Source of the DNA: Affinundibacterium fentianense
Lineage (GTDB): Bacteria > Pseudomonadota > Gammaproteobacteria > Burkholderiales > Burkholderiaceae_D
Reading direction: 5' to 3'
NCBI RefSeq assembly: GCF_018139545.1
Contig: NZ_JAGSPJ010000001.1
Span: forward strand, 984,664 to 1,048,663
DNA: 64,000 bases
This document shows, in pieces, positions 52,142 through 62,546 of the stretch. The notes under the pieces are model-generated. The model searched no databases, had not been told where the DNA came from, and worked only from the letters and a program-made list of their open reading frames with translations. Numbering within the stretch: the stretch's first letter is position 1; each line of letters starts with the position of its first letter. A program made the position numbers and the translations under genes.

Positions 52142-54826
52142 ATGAAAAAAAAGCTCATCGCACTTAGTCTCTGCGTCATCTACAACTTCGGTATTATTGC
52201 GACGCCTGCAATAGCAAGCACGACAACTTCTATTCCCAAGATAAAAGCAAGTGAACTCAGTTTAGAGCAAATTTTCCGTAGTCGCTCCTACATGGGCAAA
52301 GCAGCAACACAGATTCGATTCAGCCAGGACGAACGCTTTCTTGCCTACACTTGGAATCCATTTGGCGAGGAAGGGAATGACCTTTACCTCCACGACACCG
52401 AGACAGGCAAAACGACCAGAATTACTTCCCCAACACTGATGAAAACGTATGACCCACCAGAAGATTGGGATCGCTTCGAAAAGAAACTCCGCCAAAAAGA
52501 GAAGGAGCTGAATGAACGTCAGGCCAAAGCCGAAGCGCAAGCTGCCTATCTTCGTGGTGAAAAGGTGGATTTGCTTCAATGGGAACGTGCTGCAATTGCC
52601 GATCTCAAACAAGAACTAGCTGATAAGAAAGCGCGAGAAGCAGCGCTCAAGATTGAAAAGGATCTCGACATTGCCAAGGAAAAAATGGCAGTTGCTGCAT
52701 TAAAAAATAGCAAGTCAAATGACCCACAAGAGAAAAAAGATCCGTTATCTGACATGAAAACGGATGGCAAAGCGACCAGCAAACTCGATGATACGAAGAA
52801 AAGTGAAGTCGACAAAGAGCTATGGGAGCTTCGAGATGAATTGAAAAAAAAGCTAGCCAAAGAAAAGTTGAAAAATAATGATCTCTATCCAGGAGTGGAA
52901 AACTACGTATGGGCAAAAAATGCGCAGGAGCTCATCTTCCAATATCGTGGCGATTTATTTCGACTCCAAGCACAATCTGGCCAAATTGAGCGCCTCAGCA
53001 AAACCGATAAAGTCGAGCGCATCGTCTCTTATCTCGCCGACGATAGCGGTTACTTATATATGGATGATAAACGCATATTTGCTTCAAGTTTTAACAGCAG
53101 CAAACTACGCCAATTAAATCCGGAGTTCATTTTTGCGGATGACGCCGACAAGAAGTATAGCCTCACTTCAACGATTCTCAGCGAAGACAAGCAGTGGATG
53201 GCAATTTCTGCGAATGCAACTCCAGCAGACCCAGCGAAGTCACCGAGCGGGCGTCAAATTGAAATCATGAATTATAACGAACGATTTGCAACCGCTAAAA
53301 AAGTCAGTCGTGAAGTATCAGATGATAAAAGAACCGTTCCCGCAAGTGCCTTGTATATTCGTCGGGTCAGTGATGAATCCATGCGCCAACCTTTGCCAGT
53401 ATTCACCAATGACGGCGGTGATGTCTGGTTTGAAATGAGCCGTGTTAGCTTTTCTAAGGACGGTAGGCAATATACTTTTGCAACTTGGGAACGAGAAAAA
53501 GAACTATTGCGTATTTATCTTGGCAGTACAGCCGAATCAGGTAAGCCAAAGATTGTGTTCGAAAAACGAGGCGATATTGGGCATGAAGTGGTTGATGTGG
53601 TTGCACCGCAATTCACTCCTGACGGCCAGCAATTAATTGCAGTCCTTGACGAACTTGGCTACCGTCAGCCTTTTACAATTGATTTAAGTAATGGCAATGC
53701 GAAGCCGCTTTTAAAGGGTAACTTTGAGGCGCATCAGATACTTCACATGACACCCGATAGCCAAACCATGTTTGTGCTCGCGAATCGTGATGACTTTGCA
53801 TCCATGAATATATTCAAAGTAAAAATGCAATCCGGTGAAATGATCGCGTTGGGTCAGCTGGGTGACTTTCATCGTGCGACCGCAGTATCGGAAAACGGCT
53901 CACTAGTCGCGAGTGTTGCCGGACAATGGTCGAATCGACCCGAATTAAAGTTGATCAATTTGAGAGGCGATCAACCACAAGCTCGTACATTGACCGATAG
54001 CCATGATCCCAAATGGAATGCGGTTCATTTGCTCCAGCCCGAACGCTTTAATTTTACAAACCGACATGGCGACAAAATCGATGCTTACGTTTTCAAACCA
54101 TCTAATTGGAGCAGCAGCGATAATCGTCCCGCCATCGTGTACACCTATGGTGGCCCATTAGGTGACCGGCATATCATCGAAACAGATAGCTTCCAAGCGA
54201 CGGCCTATCAGTTTGGAATGTATATGGCAGCGAAGCATGGCTATGTGACTGTCGCCGTAGACCCGCGTGGACACTCAAATTATGGCCGAAGATTTAGCGA
54301 TGCGAATTGGGAACAAGTCGGCAAACCACAGACAGAGGACTTAGAAGACTTAAGTAAGTACTTGCAGAAAAAACTGGGGGTTGATGGAAAAAGGATTGGT
54401 TTGACAGGTTGGAGTTTTGGCGGATTTCAAACACAATATACGATGTACACCAGTCCGGATACATTTGCCGCAGGAATCGCCGGGGCGGGTCCGACGGAGT
54501 GGGAAAACTATAACAGCTGGTACAGCGGAAGGACTATTGGTAAAGTTGATCGTAGCAAGCCCAACCTGCGCCGCTACTCATTGTTACCACTGACCATAGG
54601 ATTGAAAAAACCCCTGATGTTAGTGCACGGGATGCAAGATCCCAACGTCTTATATCAAGATACCGTCAATGTGTATCGTGCATTACTTGAAAATGGCAAA
54701 GAAGGTCTCGTTGATCTCTTCCTTGACCCAGATGGTGAACACGGATTAGGTGGTGCCATCAAACCGAAAGCTTGGCATAAAAAATATGAAAGTTTCTTCT
54801 TACAACACTTAGGGAAAGCACGTTAA
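52142..54826 (+). CDS. S9 family (prolyl oligopeptidase-like) serine peptidase, secreted
   Basis: 894 residues with a signal peptide (SLCVIYNFGIIATPAIAS). The N-terminal two-thirds is a beta-propeller (PD40 style). The C-terminal alpha/beta hydrolase has the catalytic Ser in GLTGWSFGGFQTQY (near residue 756), Asp in HGMQDPNVLY, and His in DPDGEHGLGG. These are the S9 triad. Unusual is an insert at about 110-245, very rich in Lys/Glu/Asp with heptad-like helices, absent in typical members. AAAGGA is upstream. It probably cleaves periplasmic peptides. Confidence 0.88.
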   Translation: MKKKLIALSLCVIYNFGIIATPAIASTTTSIPKIKASELSLEQIFRSRSYMGKAATQIRFSQDERFLAYTWNPFGEEGNDLYLHDTETGKTTRITSPTLMKTYDPPEDWDRFEKKLRQKEKELNERQAKAEAQAAYLRGEKVDLLQWERAAIADLKQELADKKAREAALKIEKDLDIAKEKMAVAALKNSKSNDPQEKKDPLSDMKTDGKATSKLDDTKKSEVDKELWELRDELKKKLAKEKLKNNDLYPGVENYVWAKNAQELIFQYRGDLFRLQAQSGQIERLSKTDKVERIVSYLADDSGYLYMDDKRIFASSFNSSKLRQLNPEFIFADDADKKYSLTSTILSEDKQWMAISANATPADPAKSPSGRQIEIMNYNERFATAKKVSREVSDDKRTVPASALYIRRVSDESMRQPLPVFTNDGGDVWFEMSRVSFSKDGRQYTFATWEREKELLRIYLGSTAESGKPKIVFEKRGDIGHEVVDVVAPQFTPDGQQLIAVLDELGYRQPFTIDLSNGNAKPLLKGNFEAHQILHMTPDSQTMFVLANRDDFASMNIFKVKMQSGEMIALGQLGDFHRATAVSENGSLVASVAGQWSNRPELKLINLRGDQPQARTLTDSHDPKWNAVHLLQPERFNFTNRHGDKIDAYVFKPSNWSSSDNRPAIVYTYGGPLGDRHIIETDSFQATAYQFGMYMAAKHGYVTVAVDPRGHSNYGRRFSDANWEQVGKPQTEDLEDLSKYLQKKLGVDGKRIGLTGWSFGGFQTQYTMYTSPDTFAAGIAGAGPTEWENYNSWYSGRTIGKVDRSKPNLRRYSLLPLTIGLKKPLMLVHGMQDPNVLYQDTVNVYRALLENGKEGLVDLFLDPDGEHGLGGAIKPKAWHKKYESFFLQHLGKAR

Positions 54827-55253
54827 TTGCGTACTGATTGCATATATAAGCAACTTTACATCTTACGCATTGTCACCTGCTAGACCCTGTTAGACAAAGC
54901 GCGAGAGCGAGGGATAACTCAGCATCCATCGCTCTCCTCTTCTACCTACAAAAACAATGGCGATTGCAACTGTAATCAGAGATCGTTTGCAAACCACTCG
55001 GCGAGTTAAATATTGCGTTGCCATTTGGTTCAATTGCCCTTGGTGTAGAAATCCGATCGACTCGCAGTCATCCACATGACGATAGTGTTCACGCGAACCC
55101 ATGCCTAAGTTCGGTCTTTCTTGTTCACGCTTCTTTTCCCTTACGTGCGCTTCCTTAACACGATTTGTTGCGGACCAAGGCGACAAATGTATCCTCAACA
55201 GAATGTACGAAAAGCTGCCACAATAGCGATTATCTCCATTCTACGAATCCCGT
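54827..55253. other. Intergenic region without a gene
   Basis: About 425 bases between two rightward genes. No terminator, promoter or ORF is convincing. The minus-strand frame at 54890-55198 is rejected. Confidence 0.4.
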
Positions 55254-57071
55254 ATGTCCACCCAATTCACCGCAGTAGAAGCCACCAAATCTTCAAAACC
55301 AACAACCGGTACACTCAAAACACTGGCTGAATTGCTTCCATTTCTGCGTCCGTATCGACGTCAATTCTTATTAGCAGGGATCGCCCTTTTTATTGCTGCC
55401 GCTGCAACCCTCACTATCCCTTATGCATTTCGACAAATGATCGATCAGGGTTTTAGCAAAGTTGGCGAAGGTGGGGGTCATGGAATCGAGCATGTTAACC
55501 TTACATTTCTCGCCCTATTTGTGGTTGCTGTCGTTCTTGGTATCGCAACGGCCGCGCGTTTCTATATGGTCTCTTGGATTGGCGAAAGAGTCACTGCTGA
55601 TATTCGCAATGCGGTTTATGCGCATGTTGTCACCCAAAGTCCTGAGTTCTTTGAGACCACTCAAACGGGTGAAGTTTTATCTCGACTGACAACAGATACA
55701 ACTTTAATTCAATCCGTCGTGGGAACGAGTATTAGTTTGGCGTTACGAAACGTATTGTTGTTTGCAGGTGGACTGATCATGCTGTTCGTGACCAGCCCGA
55801 TATTGTCGTCCATCATTATTGTTATGCTCATACTAGTGATTGTGCCGATTATTTTATTCGGGAGAAGAGTCAGAACATTGTCACGTGATTCGCAAGATCG
55901 AATCGCAGATGCATCCGCTCTTGCAGGAGAGATTCTGAATGCAATGCCCACTGTTCAAGCCTATACCCACGAACAAATTGAAGCGAATCGATTTTCGAGT
56001 TCCGTCGAACATGCTTTTCACACTGCGATGAGACGAATTCGTGCGCGCTCTCTACTGACAATGATGGCGATTTTGCTGGTCTTCGGCGCAATCGTATTTG
56101 TCTTATGGCTGGGGGCGCAGGCTGTCTTGCAAGGAGAAATGAGTGGTGGCAAACTTGGTCAATTTATTCTTTATGCTTCGATCGTTGCTGGAGCAATTGG
56201 TGCACTATCCGAAGTGCTGGGTGAGGCGCAACGGGCGGCTGGCGCAACCGAACGACTGTTGGAACTCATTGCAGTGCGATCACCGGTCAGTTCACCTGAA
56301 CACCCATTGCACCTTCCAGTCCTTGATGTACACGGCGCAACGATTAGTTTCCAAGCGGTCGAATTTCATTACCCATCGCGCCCACAAACCGCCGCACTGG
56401 CGAATATTCACTTTCACGTCAATCCGGGAGAAACGATTGCCCTTGTCGGTGCATCAGGCGCTGGAAAAACTAGTCTGTTTCAACTACTCCTACGATTCTA
56501 CGATCCGCAGCAAGGCGAGATTCTAATTGAGGGGGTTCCGATTCGCCAAATTAGCCTACATGCTTTGCGCGAAGTGATTGGGATCGTGCCACAAGACACT
56601 GTGATTTTTTCAGCAAATGCAATGGAGAATATTCGATATGGGCGCATCGACGCGAGTGATGAAGAAGTTATTCTTGCTGCGAAACAAGCAGCTGCACATG
56701 AATTTATCGAACGACTACCCGACGCCTATCACTCATTTTTAGGCGAACGTGGAGTGCGACTTTCAGGAGGTCAGAAACAACGCATCGCTATCGCTCGTGC
56801 GATCCTCAAAAATCCACGTCTTTTGCTACTTGATGAAGCTACCAGCGCGCTTGATGCTGAATCAGAGCGTCTGGTTCAACAAGCACTAGAGTCCGCGATG
56901 CAAGGACGAACCACAATGATTATTGCGCATCGACTCTCCACAGTTCAACGCGCAGATCGCATTATGGTATTAGAACAAGGAAAGATCATTGAGACTGGCA
57001 CCCACAACGAGCTCATTAAGTTGGGTGGCACATATGCCCGTCTTGCATCCTTACAATTTAACCTGCACTAA
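55254..57071 (+). CDS. ABC exporter, transmembrane-ATPase fusion (ABCB type)
   Basis: 605 residues. Six-helix membrane half (about 30-330) followed by an ATP-binding cassette: Walker A GASGAGKTS (near 403), signature LSGGQ (near 504), Walker B LLLLDEATS (near 524), H-loop IIAHRLST. It matches half-transporters exporting lipids, drugs or peptides. The substrate is unknown. The start ATG at 55254 has no strong ribosome binding site. It is monocistronic. Confidence 0.93.
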   Translation: MSTQFTAVEATKSSKPTTGTLKTLAELLPFLRPYRRQFLLAGIALFIAAAATLTIPYAFRQMIDQGFSKVGEGGGHGIEHVNLTFLALFVVAVVLGIATAARFYMVSWIGERVTADIRNAVYAHVVTQSPEFFETTQTGEVLSRLTTDTTLIQSVVGTSISLALRNVLLFAGGLIMLFVTSPILSSIIIVMLILVIVPIILFGRRVRTLSRDSQDRIADASALAGEILNAMPTVQAYTHEQIEANRFSSSVEHAFHTAMRRIRARSLLTMMAILLVFGAIVFVLWLGAQAVLQGEMSGGKLGQFILYASIVAGAIGALSEVLGEAQRAAGATERLLELIAVRSPVSSPEHPLHLPVLDVHGATISFQAVEFHYPSRPQTAALANIHFHVNPGETIALVGASGAGKTSLFQLLLRFYDPQQGEILIEGVPIRQISLHALREVIGIVPQDTVIFSANAMENIRYGRIDASDEEVILAAKQAAAHEFIERLPDAYHSFLGERGVRLSGGQKQRIAIARAILKNPRLLLLDEATSALDAESERLVQQALESAMQGRTTMIIAHRLSTVQRADRIMVLEQGKIIETGTHNELIKLGGTYARLASLQFNLH

Positions 57072-57170
57072 CATGAATGACATCGTTGCGTTCTTTTAGC
57101 GCGGAATCAACTCAACAAAATATTTTGAATGTACTCCGAACTCAAGTATTGGATTGGCAAAATAGTAGGA

Positions 57171-57198
57171 CGTCATTTCTACGCATTCTGAAATGACG
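57171..57198. terminator. Hairpin between convergent genes
   Basis: CGTCATTTC (57171-57179) and GAAATGACG (57190-57198) form a perfect 9-bp stem between the ABC gene (rightward) and the amidohydrolase gene (leftward). No T-run, so probably a weak bidirectional terminator. Confidence 0.5.
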
Positions 57199-57235
57199 CC
57201 ACTTTCCACGAAGAGTTCAACTTCCTACAAATCAA

Positions 57236-58909
57236 TTACTTCTTGTAGACCAACTTACCAGCCTGCCAAGTTTCCAAAACTTGTGTCTTGAAGATATCTT
57301 TGGTTGGGATCTTAAAAATATCTTGATCGATCACGATAAAATCGGCCCATTTACCCTTTTCCAAACTACCTAAAGTTTTTTCTTGGTGAGCCGCGTACGC
57401 TGCATCTAGCGTGAAGCATTTAAACGCTTCTTGAACACGCATTGCTTGCTCAGGATACCAGCCTTTAATAGGCATTTGCTGATGATCCTGACGCGTTACA
57501 GCACTGTAAATACCCCAAAATGGATTAGGACTTTCGATTGGAAAATCGGAACCGCAAGGTATCGTTGAACCTTGATTTAAAAAAGTTCGCCATGCATACG
57601 CCCCCTGAATACGTTCCTTACCAACGCGATCTTCCGCCATATTCATATCAGAGGTCGCGTGTGTAGGTTGCATCGATGGAATAATATGAAACTTTGCAAC
57701 CCGAGGAATATCACTCAACGCCAAAACTTGCGCATGTTCTATTCGATGCCGCAGGGACTTCGCAGAATATGCCTTTGGTAGCTGTCCCAATGCTTCAATG
57801 ACTTGTCGATTCCCAGCATCACCGATCGCATGTACATTCACCTGATAGCCTTTTGTTGCAGCTTTGCGCACCATCGCCTGCATATCAGCATCCTTCGAGA
57901 ATAAAAGCCCTTTGGTGTGTGGCGCATCTGAATAGGGTTCGAGAAGTGCAGCGCCACGACTGCCTAAGGCACCATCTGAGTACAATTTGACGGCACGTAG
58001 AGAATATAAATCGTCCTTCAAATTGAGTAAGGGCCCATCACGCGACACTCGATCAAAAAACTGATCAACACCACCAATCATTCCGTAAACACGTGTCGTA
58101 AGTTTTCCTTGTATTGCATACTCCCGAAAGAGACGGTCGGATTCGGCATCAACGCCTGCGTCATGGACACTCGTTAAACCAACACTACGTAATTGCTTTA
58201 ATGCTGCATCCAAAGCGAGTCGTAATTCCACATCATTTTGTGGTGGAATTACTTTTTCCATCAAATCCATCGCCGCATCGACCAAAATACCAGTCGCTTT
58301 ACCTTGACTATCTCGTTCTATTTTTCCGCCAACGGGATCAGCTGTCGAATCAAGAATTCCTGCGAGCTTCAATGCACGTGTATTCGCCCAGCCAGCATGG
58401 CCATCGACTCGCCGCAGCCAAACTGGGCGATCAGCGACAACGTTGTCGAGTTCCTGCGCGGTAGGAAAGCGCCCCAGCTTCCATATAGCCTGATTCCACT
58501 CCCCACCCAAAATCCATTGCTGCTGAGTCGCCTTCTCTGCATAAGCAGCAATTGCCGCTAGGGCTTCTGCCAAATTATTTGTACTACGCAGACTGAGCTG
58601 ACTTTCCGCAGTACCGAGATTAAAAACATGCCCATGTGCGTCGATCAGTCCTGGTAGGACCGTCTTTCCACCTAGATCAACTTGGGCTACATTTGGATAA
58701 CGCTTGAGTAGTACCGACTTCGCGCCCGTCATTTTTACTTTGCCATGATCGTCAACCAACATTGCATCAAACTTCTGCAGTTGATGTCTTCCATTGAGAG
58801 TGTATCCATTTGCGGCAACAAACAAGGTATCGGCCTGAACCCCACCCACGACAACACCGCTCAAGCATAGGCCCAAAAACATTTCTAATCGCTTATTTTT
58901 TTTCAGCAT
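57236..58909 (-). CDS. YtcJ-like amidohydrolase family 3 enzyme, secreted
   Basis: 557 residues from the ATG at 58909 (GGAG seven bases upstream); earlier ATGs at 58930 and 58921 are weaker. A signal peptide (MLKKNKRLEMFLGLCLSGVV, ending VQA|DT) is present. Metal ligands: IDAHGHVF, VHAIGDAGN, HRIEHAQ and SDFPIESPNPFWG. This is the D-aminoacylase/YtcJ-type amidohydrolase_3 family. The substrate is unknown; location is probably periplasmic. The gene is leftward and single. Confidence 0.88.
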   Translation of the reverse strand: MLKKNKRLEMFLGLCLSGVVVGGVQADTLFVAANGYTLNGRHQLQKFDAMLVDDHGKVKMTGAKSVLLKRYPNVAQVDLGGKTVLPGLIDAHGHVFNLGTAESQLSLRSTNNLAEALAAIAAYAEKATQQQWILGGEWNQAIWKLGRFPTAQELDNVVADRPVWLRRVDGHAGWANTRALKLAGILDSTADPVGGKIERDSQGKATGILVDAAMDLMEKVIPPQNDVELRLALDAALKQLRSVGLTSVHDAGVDAESDRLFREYAIQGKLTTRVYGMIGGVDQFFDRVSRDGPLLNLKDDLYSLRAVKLYSDGALGSRGAALLEPYSDAPHTKGLLFSKDADMQAMVRKAATKGYQVNVHAIGDAGNRQVIEALGQLPKAYSAKSLRHRIEHAQVLALSDIPRVAKFHIIPSMQPTHATSDMNMAEDRVGKERIQGAYAWRTFLNQGSTIPCGSDFPIESPNPFWGIYSAVTRQDHQQMPIKGWYPEQAMRVQEAFKCFTLDAAYAAHQEKTLGSLEKGKWADFIVIDQDIFKIPTKDIFKTQVLETWQAGKLVYKK

Positions 58910-59212
58910 CAGTATCTCCATAATGTTCATTTATTTTAATTAAGCACAACAATACCCTGTCGGTTTTGCTCCTTATCCTAATGATACTCCAAACATGACT
59001 TACGCTATTCAAGCGAAGAAAGCATGACTTTTTCCCCACTAAATATTACTAAGCGGAAATTCTCTAGCAAATTCAATCAGAGTTATATTGCTCACAAAAA
59101 ACTTCAGCGCAAATTCACCTTCACTTTATCAGATTCACTTGACCTTAAATTGGCCTGTTGCGTACACTTCGCTGTTACCCAATTTAGCATCGAATGCTTC
59201 GATATTTTGGAA

Positions 59213-60742
59213 ATGATGAAACGATTCACATATAGTCTGAGCAGTGCAATCTTCGCATTTTTGATGCAAGATCCAATGACAGCACAAGCTCAAACCTCTG
59301 AGCAACTAAAGCTCAGCAAACGACTGAGCGATTCAGCATTAAAAACTTATCCTGAATTAATCGAGACTGTCGTTCCCGACCAAGTCGAAGAAGACATTTT
59401 GCATTTCACAGAATCGGATTTATGGAATCGGATTCGTCGCGGTTACGCCATCCCGAATCTAGATAATCATCTCGTCAATTACCAAACCAGTTGGTACAGC
59501 GCACGTCTCGACTATTTGATACGTATCATTCAACGCGGTTCCCGTTATTTGTATCACGTAGTTGATGCATTAGATAAACGCGGCATGCCAACGGATTTGG
59601 CATTGTTACCGTTTATCGAATCGGCATTTAATCCGCAGGCAATTTCCAGTGCGAAGGCTTCTGGCATCTGGCAATTTATGCCTGCTACAGGTCGCGATTT
59701 CAATTTAAAACAAAATATTTTCAAAGATGATCGCCGTGGCGTCTTAGATTCAACTGAAGCAGCACTCGACTATTTGCAACGGCTCTATAATATTTTTGGC
59801 GATTGGCAGTTAGCTTTGGCTGCATACAATTGGGGAGAAGGTTCCGTACAACGCGCCATCAAACGACAGCAAGCCCTTGGCTTGCCAATCGACTTTGACA
59901 GCCTGTCCGCCTTGATGCCCAACGAAACGAAAAACTACGTGCCAAAACTTCAGGCCGTCAAAAATATTATTGGGCACCCGGAACAATACAACTTGACCTT
60001 GCCACGCTTAGACAATGTTCCTTACTTCACAAGTGTAAAGAAAGACAAAGACATCGATGTCCATCTTGCAGCAAAATTGGCAGAGCTCCCTTTAAGTGAA
60101 TTTAAAGCCTTAAATCCCCAATTCAACCGACCTGTTATCACTGGCGGCAATAACACGAGTATTTTGCTACCGATAGAAAAAGCCGATGTATTCGAAAACA
60201 ATTTTTTAATGTGGAAGGGTCCATACTCTTCTTGGACAACTTTAAACGTCAATAAGACGGAGAAAGTCGAGAATCTCGCAACACGTTTCGGCTACAAACC
60301 AGACGTATTACGTGAAGTGAATGCGATACCCGCCAAAATGCTGGTGAAAGCGGGCTCAACTATCTTGGTTCCTAAAACGGCACGTTCTTCCGATGAAAAT
60401 ATTCCACAAAGTATCGCTGAACAAGCACAACTCAGTATCGCCAAAGCGGAACCGAGCACGCGTCAAATACATATCAAAGTTGGGAAGAAGGATAACTTAA
60501 CGACGATCGCAAAAAAATATCAATTACAGATTGCGGATATCAAAGAATGGAACAAGCTACGTCGAGACCAAATAAATCCTGGGCAAAAACTTGTGCTTCA
60601 CGTTCCTAAGGCAGGCTCTACAAAACTAACCAAGCGTCATGAGTCAAAAAAGAAAACATCTCGATTGGTAAAACATAATGAGAATGGTCGCTCTAAGAAA
60701 ATAGTCGCTAGCAATACCAAGAAATCGCGAAAACAGAGTTAA
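59213..60742 (+). CDS. mltD: MltD-like membrane-bound lytic transglycosylase with LysM domains
   Basis: 509 residues from the ATG at 59213 (or 59216); upstream residues of the longer frame look non-coding. A signal peptide (MMKRFTYSLSSAIFAFLM, then QAQ) precedes the SLT domain: LALLPFIESAFNPQAISSAKASGIWQFMPATGRDFNL with catalytic Glu in FIES, then AALDYLQRLYNIFGDWQLALAAYNWG. Two LysM domains follow (KVENLATRFGYKPDVLREVNAI and KDNLTTIAKKYQLQIADIKEWN). It cleaves peptidoglycan with 1,6-anhydroMurNAc formation in the periplasm. It ends in a Lys-rich tail. Confidence 0.92.
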   Translation: MMKRFTYSLSSAIFAFLMQDPMTAQAQTSEQLKLSKRLSDSALKTYPELIETVVPDQVEEDILHFTESDLWNRIRRGYAIPNLDNHLVNYQTSWYSARLDYLIRIIQRGSRYLYHVVDALDKRGMPTDLALLPFIESAFNPQAISSAKASGIWQFMPATGRDFNLKQNIFKDDRRGVLDSTEAALDYLQRLYNIFGDWQLALAAYNWGEGSVQRAIKRQQALGLPIDFDSLSALMPNETKNYVPKLQAVKNIIGHPEQYNLTLPRLDNVPYFTSVKKDKDIDVHLAAKLAELPLSEFKALNPQFNRPVITGGNNTSILLPIEKADVFENNFLMWKGPYSSWTTLNVNKTEKVENLATRFGYKPDVLREVNAIPAKMLVKAGSTILVPKTARSSDENIPQSIAEQAQLSIAKAEPSTRQIHIKVGKKDNLTTIAKKYQLQIADIKEWNKLRRDQINPGQKLVLHVPKAGSTKLTKRHESKKKTSRLVKHNENGRSKKIVASNTKKSRKQS

Positions 60743-61061
60743 GGTAGGCAAACTGCGGTAAAAATGTAACTGAAAGAAGTTGTTAATCGATCAGCAGTCA
60801 ATTGTGGACGCAGAATTTCGTCCCAAAAGATAGTTCAAACAACCGCTGAAAAATGTCAGCGACGACCAGAAACCAAATCATTGATACACGTCGCAGTGTG
60901 AAGCCTTCGTAGGCACACACTCTAGGCTAAGAGAGCCATCAATTTCGTATTATTGTTCCGGATCGCCCTTCTGTTTCGTCACGGCTGACTTCCGAATCAT
61001 TTGCCGAATGCTTTACCCAAATGAACAACGCAATGAAGTGATTTTTTTAGTCACAAAAAAA
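60743..61061. other. Intergenic region between convergent genes
   Basis: About 320 bases. No terminator for mltD is clear. No gene or repeat seen. Confidence 0.4.
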
Positions 61062-61085
61062 GGTAGCTTAATAAAGCTACCTTTT
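61062..61085 (-). terminator. Terminator of the TPR gene
   Basis: GGTAGCTT-AATA-AAGCTACC (61062-61081), perfect 8-bp stem, with an A-run at its left that gives a T-run on the minus strand and TTTT at its right. Confidence 0.85.
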
Positions 61086-61103
61086 CTAAGAAGTTCAACG
61101 AAT

Positions 61104-62354
61104 TTACTTTGCTTGATTCGCGTAAATCGTCCAAAACCGCGCTAAATCCGCAGAACCATCTTTACCTTGAACATTTTTAAATGCTTTTAGGCCAGCTGCT
61201 TTTTTACCAGCGAGCAAGTGCGCGACGCCGAGATGTAGGTTTGCATCATCAGGATGTTTTAAACTACCTTTTTTGATGCCTTGCTCCATCAAGCCAACAC
61301 CTTTCTCGTATTCACCACCAGTCGCTAACGAGAAGCCCAGATTCACTAAGGCAGTACCATCAGCAGACTTCTGTGCGTCCGACTCAGTTGTTGCAAACGC
61401 TGCTTTAGCTTCAGCCACGCGTTTAGTCGCCAAGTCTTTTAAGCGTCCGTGACGAGCAGCTTCATTACCTGTGCCCAGGGCACCAGATTTATAACCTTGT
61501 TCAATGATCTTTAATGCCTCACCTGCGTTCCCATCCTGAATCGCCATTTGAGACATTTCCATAAAATCGCTAGTCTTCGAAATTTGCCCCACAGCCAATT
61601 TTAATCGGTACAAGTCCATCGTCAATCGAGAAGAAAAATCTGGCTTACGTTCCACACTATTCAGCAAATTTACCCAGTATTCTTTCTTACCGTAATGCAT
61701 GACCAATTTTTCTAATGTCGCCAAGTAGCCAGCCTTATCTCCGCTCTTTTGCACCGCATATGCATAAGTTTCCAAAGTTGACTGGCTTGGGACACGTCCC
61801 GCTTTTTCGGCTGCCTGGATTTCCGCACGGGTTTCTTTCAAAGCACCTGCACTATCACCACTCATAGACTTCGCCTGAATCATATATTGGCGAGATGAAC
61901 TATCAGTACCTCCTTCACTAAAATAACGTTCATACATCTTCGCTGCTTTAGCGTAGTTATTCGCTTTAAAGTATGAATTCGCCAGCACCTGAATCAATTG
62001 CAGTTGATCTTTGTTTGGTAATTTATTTGCCGCAACAATAATCTCGCCAGAACGAATCACAGCATCGTTATCTCCCGCCGCTGATGCTACCGACAAACGC
62101 ATACGCTCAATCGTGAATGTTTCATTCACTGATTTATTTCCGATACGATCCGTCTCTTGCAATTTACCTAAAGCATCACGATATTTTTTTGCCTTATACA
62201 ATTCGCCAGCTTGCTGTACCAGCTTACCAACTTCCGCGCGCATGGCTTCTTGTGCATAGGCTTGGTTGCCCGCAACACCAGTTAATTCAGGGACTGTCGC
62301 ACAGCCAATTGCGGCGAGCAGAATAGCTAATTGTGATAAGCGTAGGTGCTTCAT
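61104..62354 (-). CDS. TPR-repeat periplasmic protein of the TonB/ExbBD cluster
   Basis: 416 residues from the ATG at 62354 (GAGAGATC upstream); the longer start at 62372 adds six. A signal peptide ends AYA|QEAMR; a lipobox-like IGC lies earlier, so anchoring is uncertain. The body holds several TPR motifs (ELYKAKKYRDALGKLQE, NSYFKANNYAKAAKMYERYF, LGFSLATGGEYEKGVGLMEQG). It sits directly downstream of two exbD genes, a known arrangement in betaproteobacteria where the TPR partner links to the TonB complex. It has its own terminator. Confidence 0.75.
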   Translation of the reverse strand: MKHLRLSQLAILLAAIGCATVPELTGVAGNQAYAQEAMRAEVGKLVQQAGELYKAKKYRDALGKLQETDRIGNKSVNETFTIERMRLSVASAAGDNDAVIRSGEIIVAANKLPNKDQLQLIQVLANSYFKANNYAKAAKMYERYFSEGGTDSSSRQYMIQAKSMSGDSAGALKETRAEIQAAEKAGRVPSQSTLETYAYAVQKSGDKAGYLATLEKLVMHYGKKEYWVNLLNSVERKPDFSSRLTMDLYRLKLAVGQISKTSDFMEMSQMAIQDGNAGEALKIIEQGYKSGALGTGNEAARHGRLKDLATKRVAEAKAAFATTESDAQKSADGTALVNLGFSLATGGEYEKGVGLMEQGIKKGSLKHPDDANLHLGVAHLLAGKKAAGLKAFKNVQGKDGSADLARFWTIYANQAK

Positions 62355-62470
62355 ATTTGATCTCTCAATCAATAAAATCGATAAAATTAATAAACTTCGA
62401 GCCTAACAAACTACGGGTTACACCGTGGATACGGCAGATTATCATAGCCTGCGCAAAACTCACAATACAA

Positions 62471-62497
62471 AAAAAGGCAGGGAAATCCCTGCCCTCT
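62471..62497 (-). terminator. Terminator after the second exbD gene
   Basis: GGCAGGGA-AA-TCCCTGCC (62476-62493) with an A-run at the left, giving a minus-strand T-run. It separates exbD from the TPR gene, which must then have partial readthrough or its own promoter. Confidence 0.8.
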
Positions 62498-62546
62498 TTC
62501 TTTTAACAATCGTTCAAATTATATGAACCAATTGAAGTGAATATTC

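Noticed and set aside
54890-55198. Minus-strand ORF of 102 codons
   Set aside because: No family pattern, basic low-quality composition and no ribosome binding site; likely chance in a gene-free gap.
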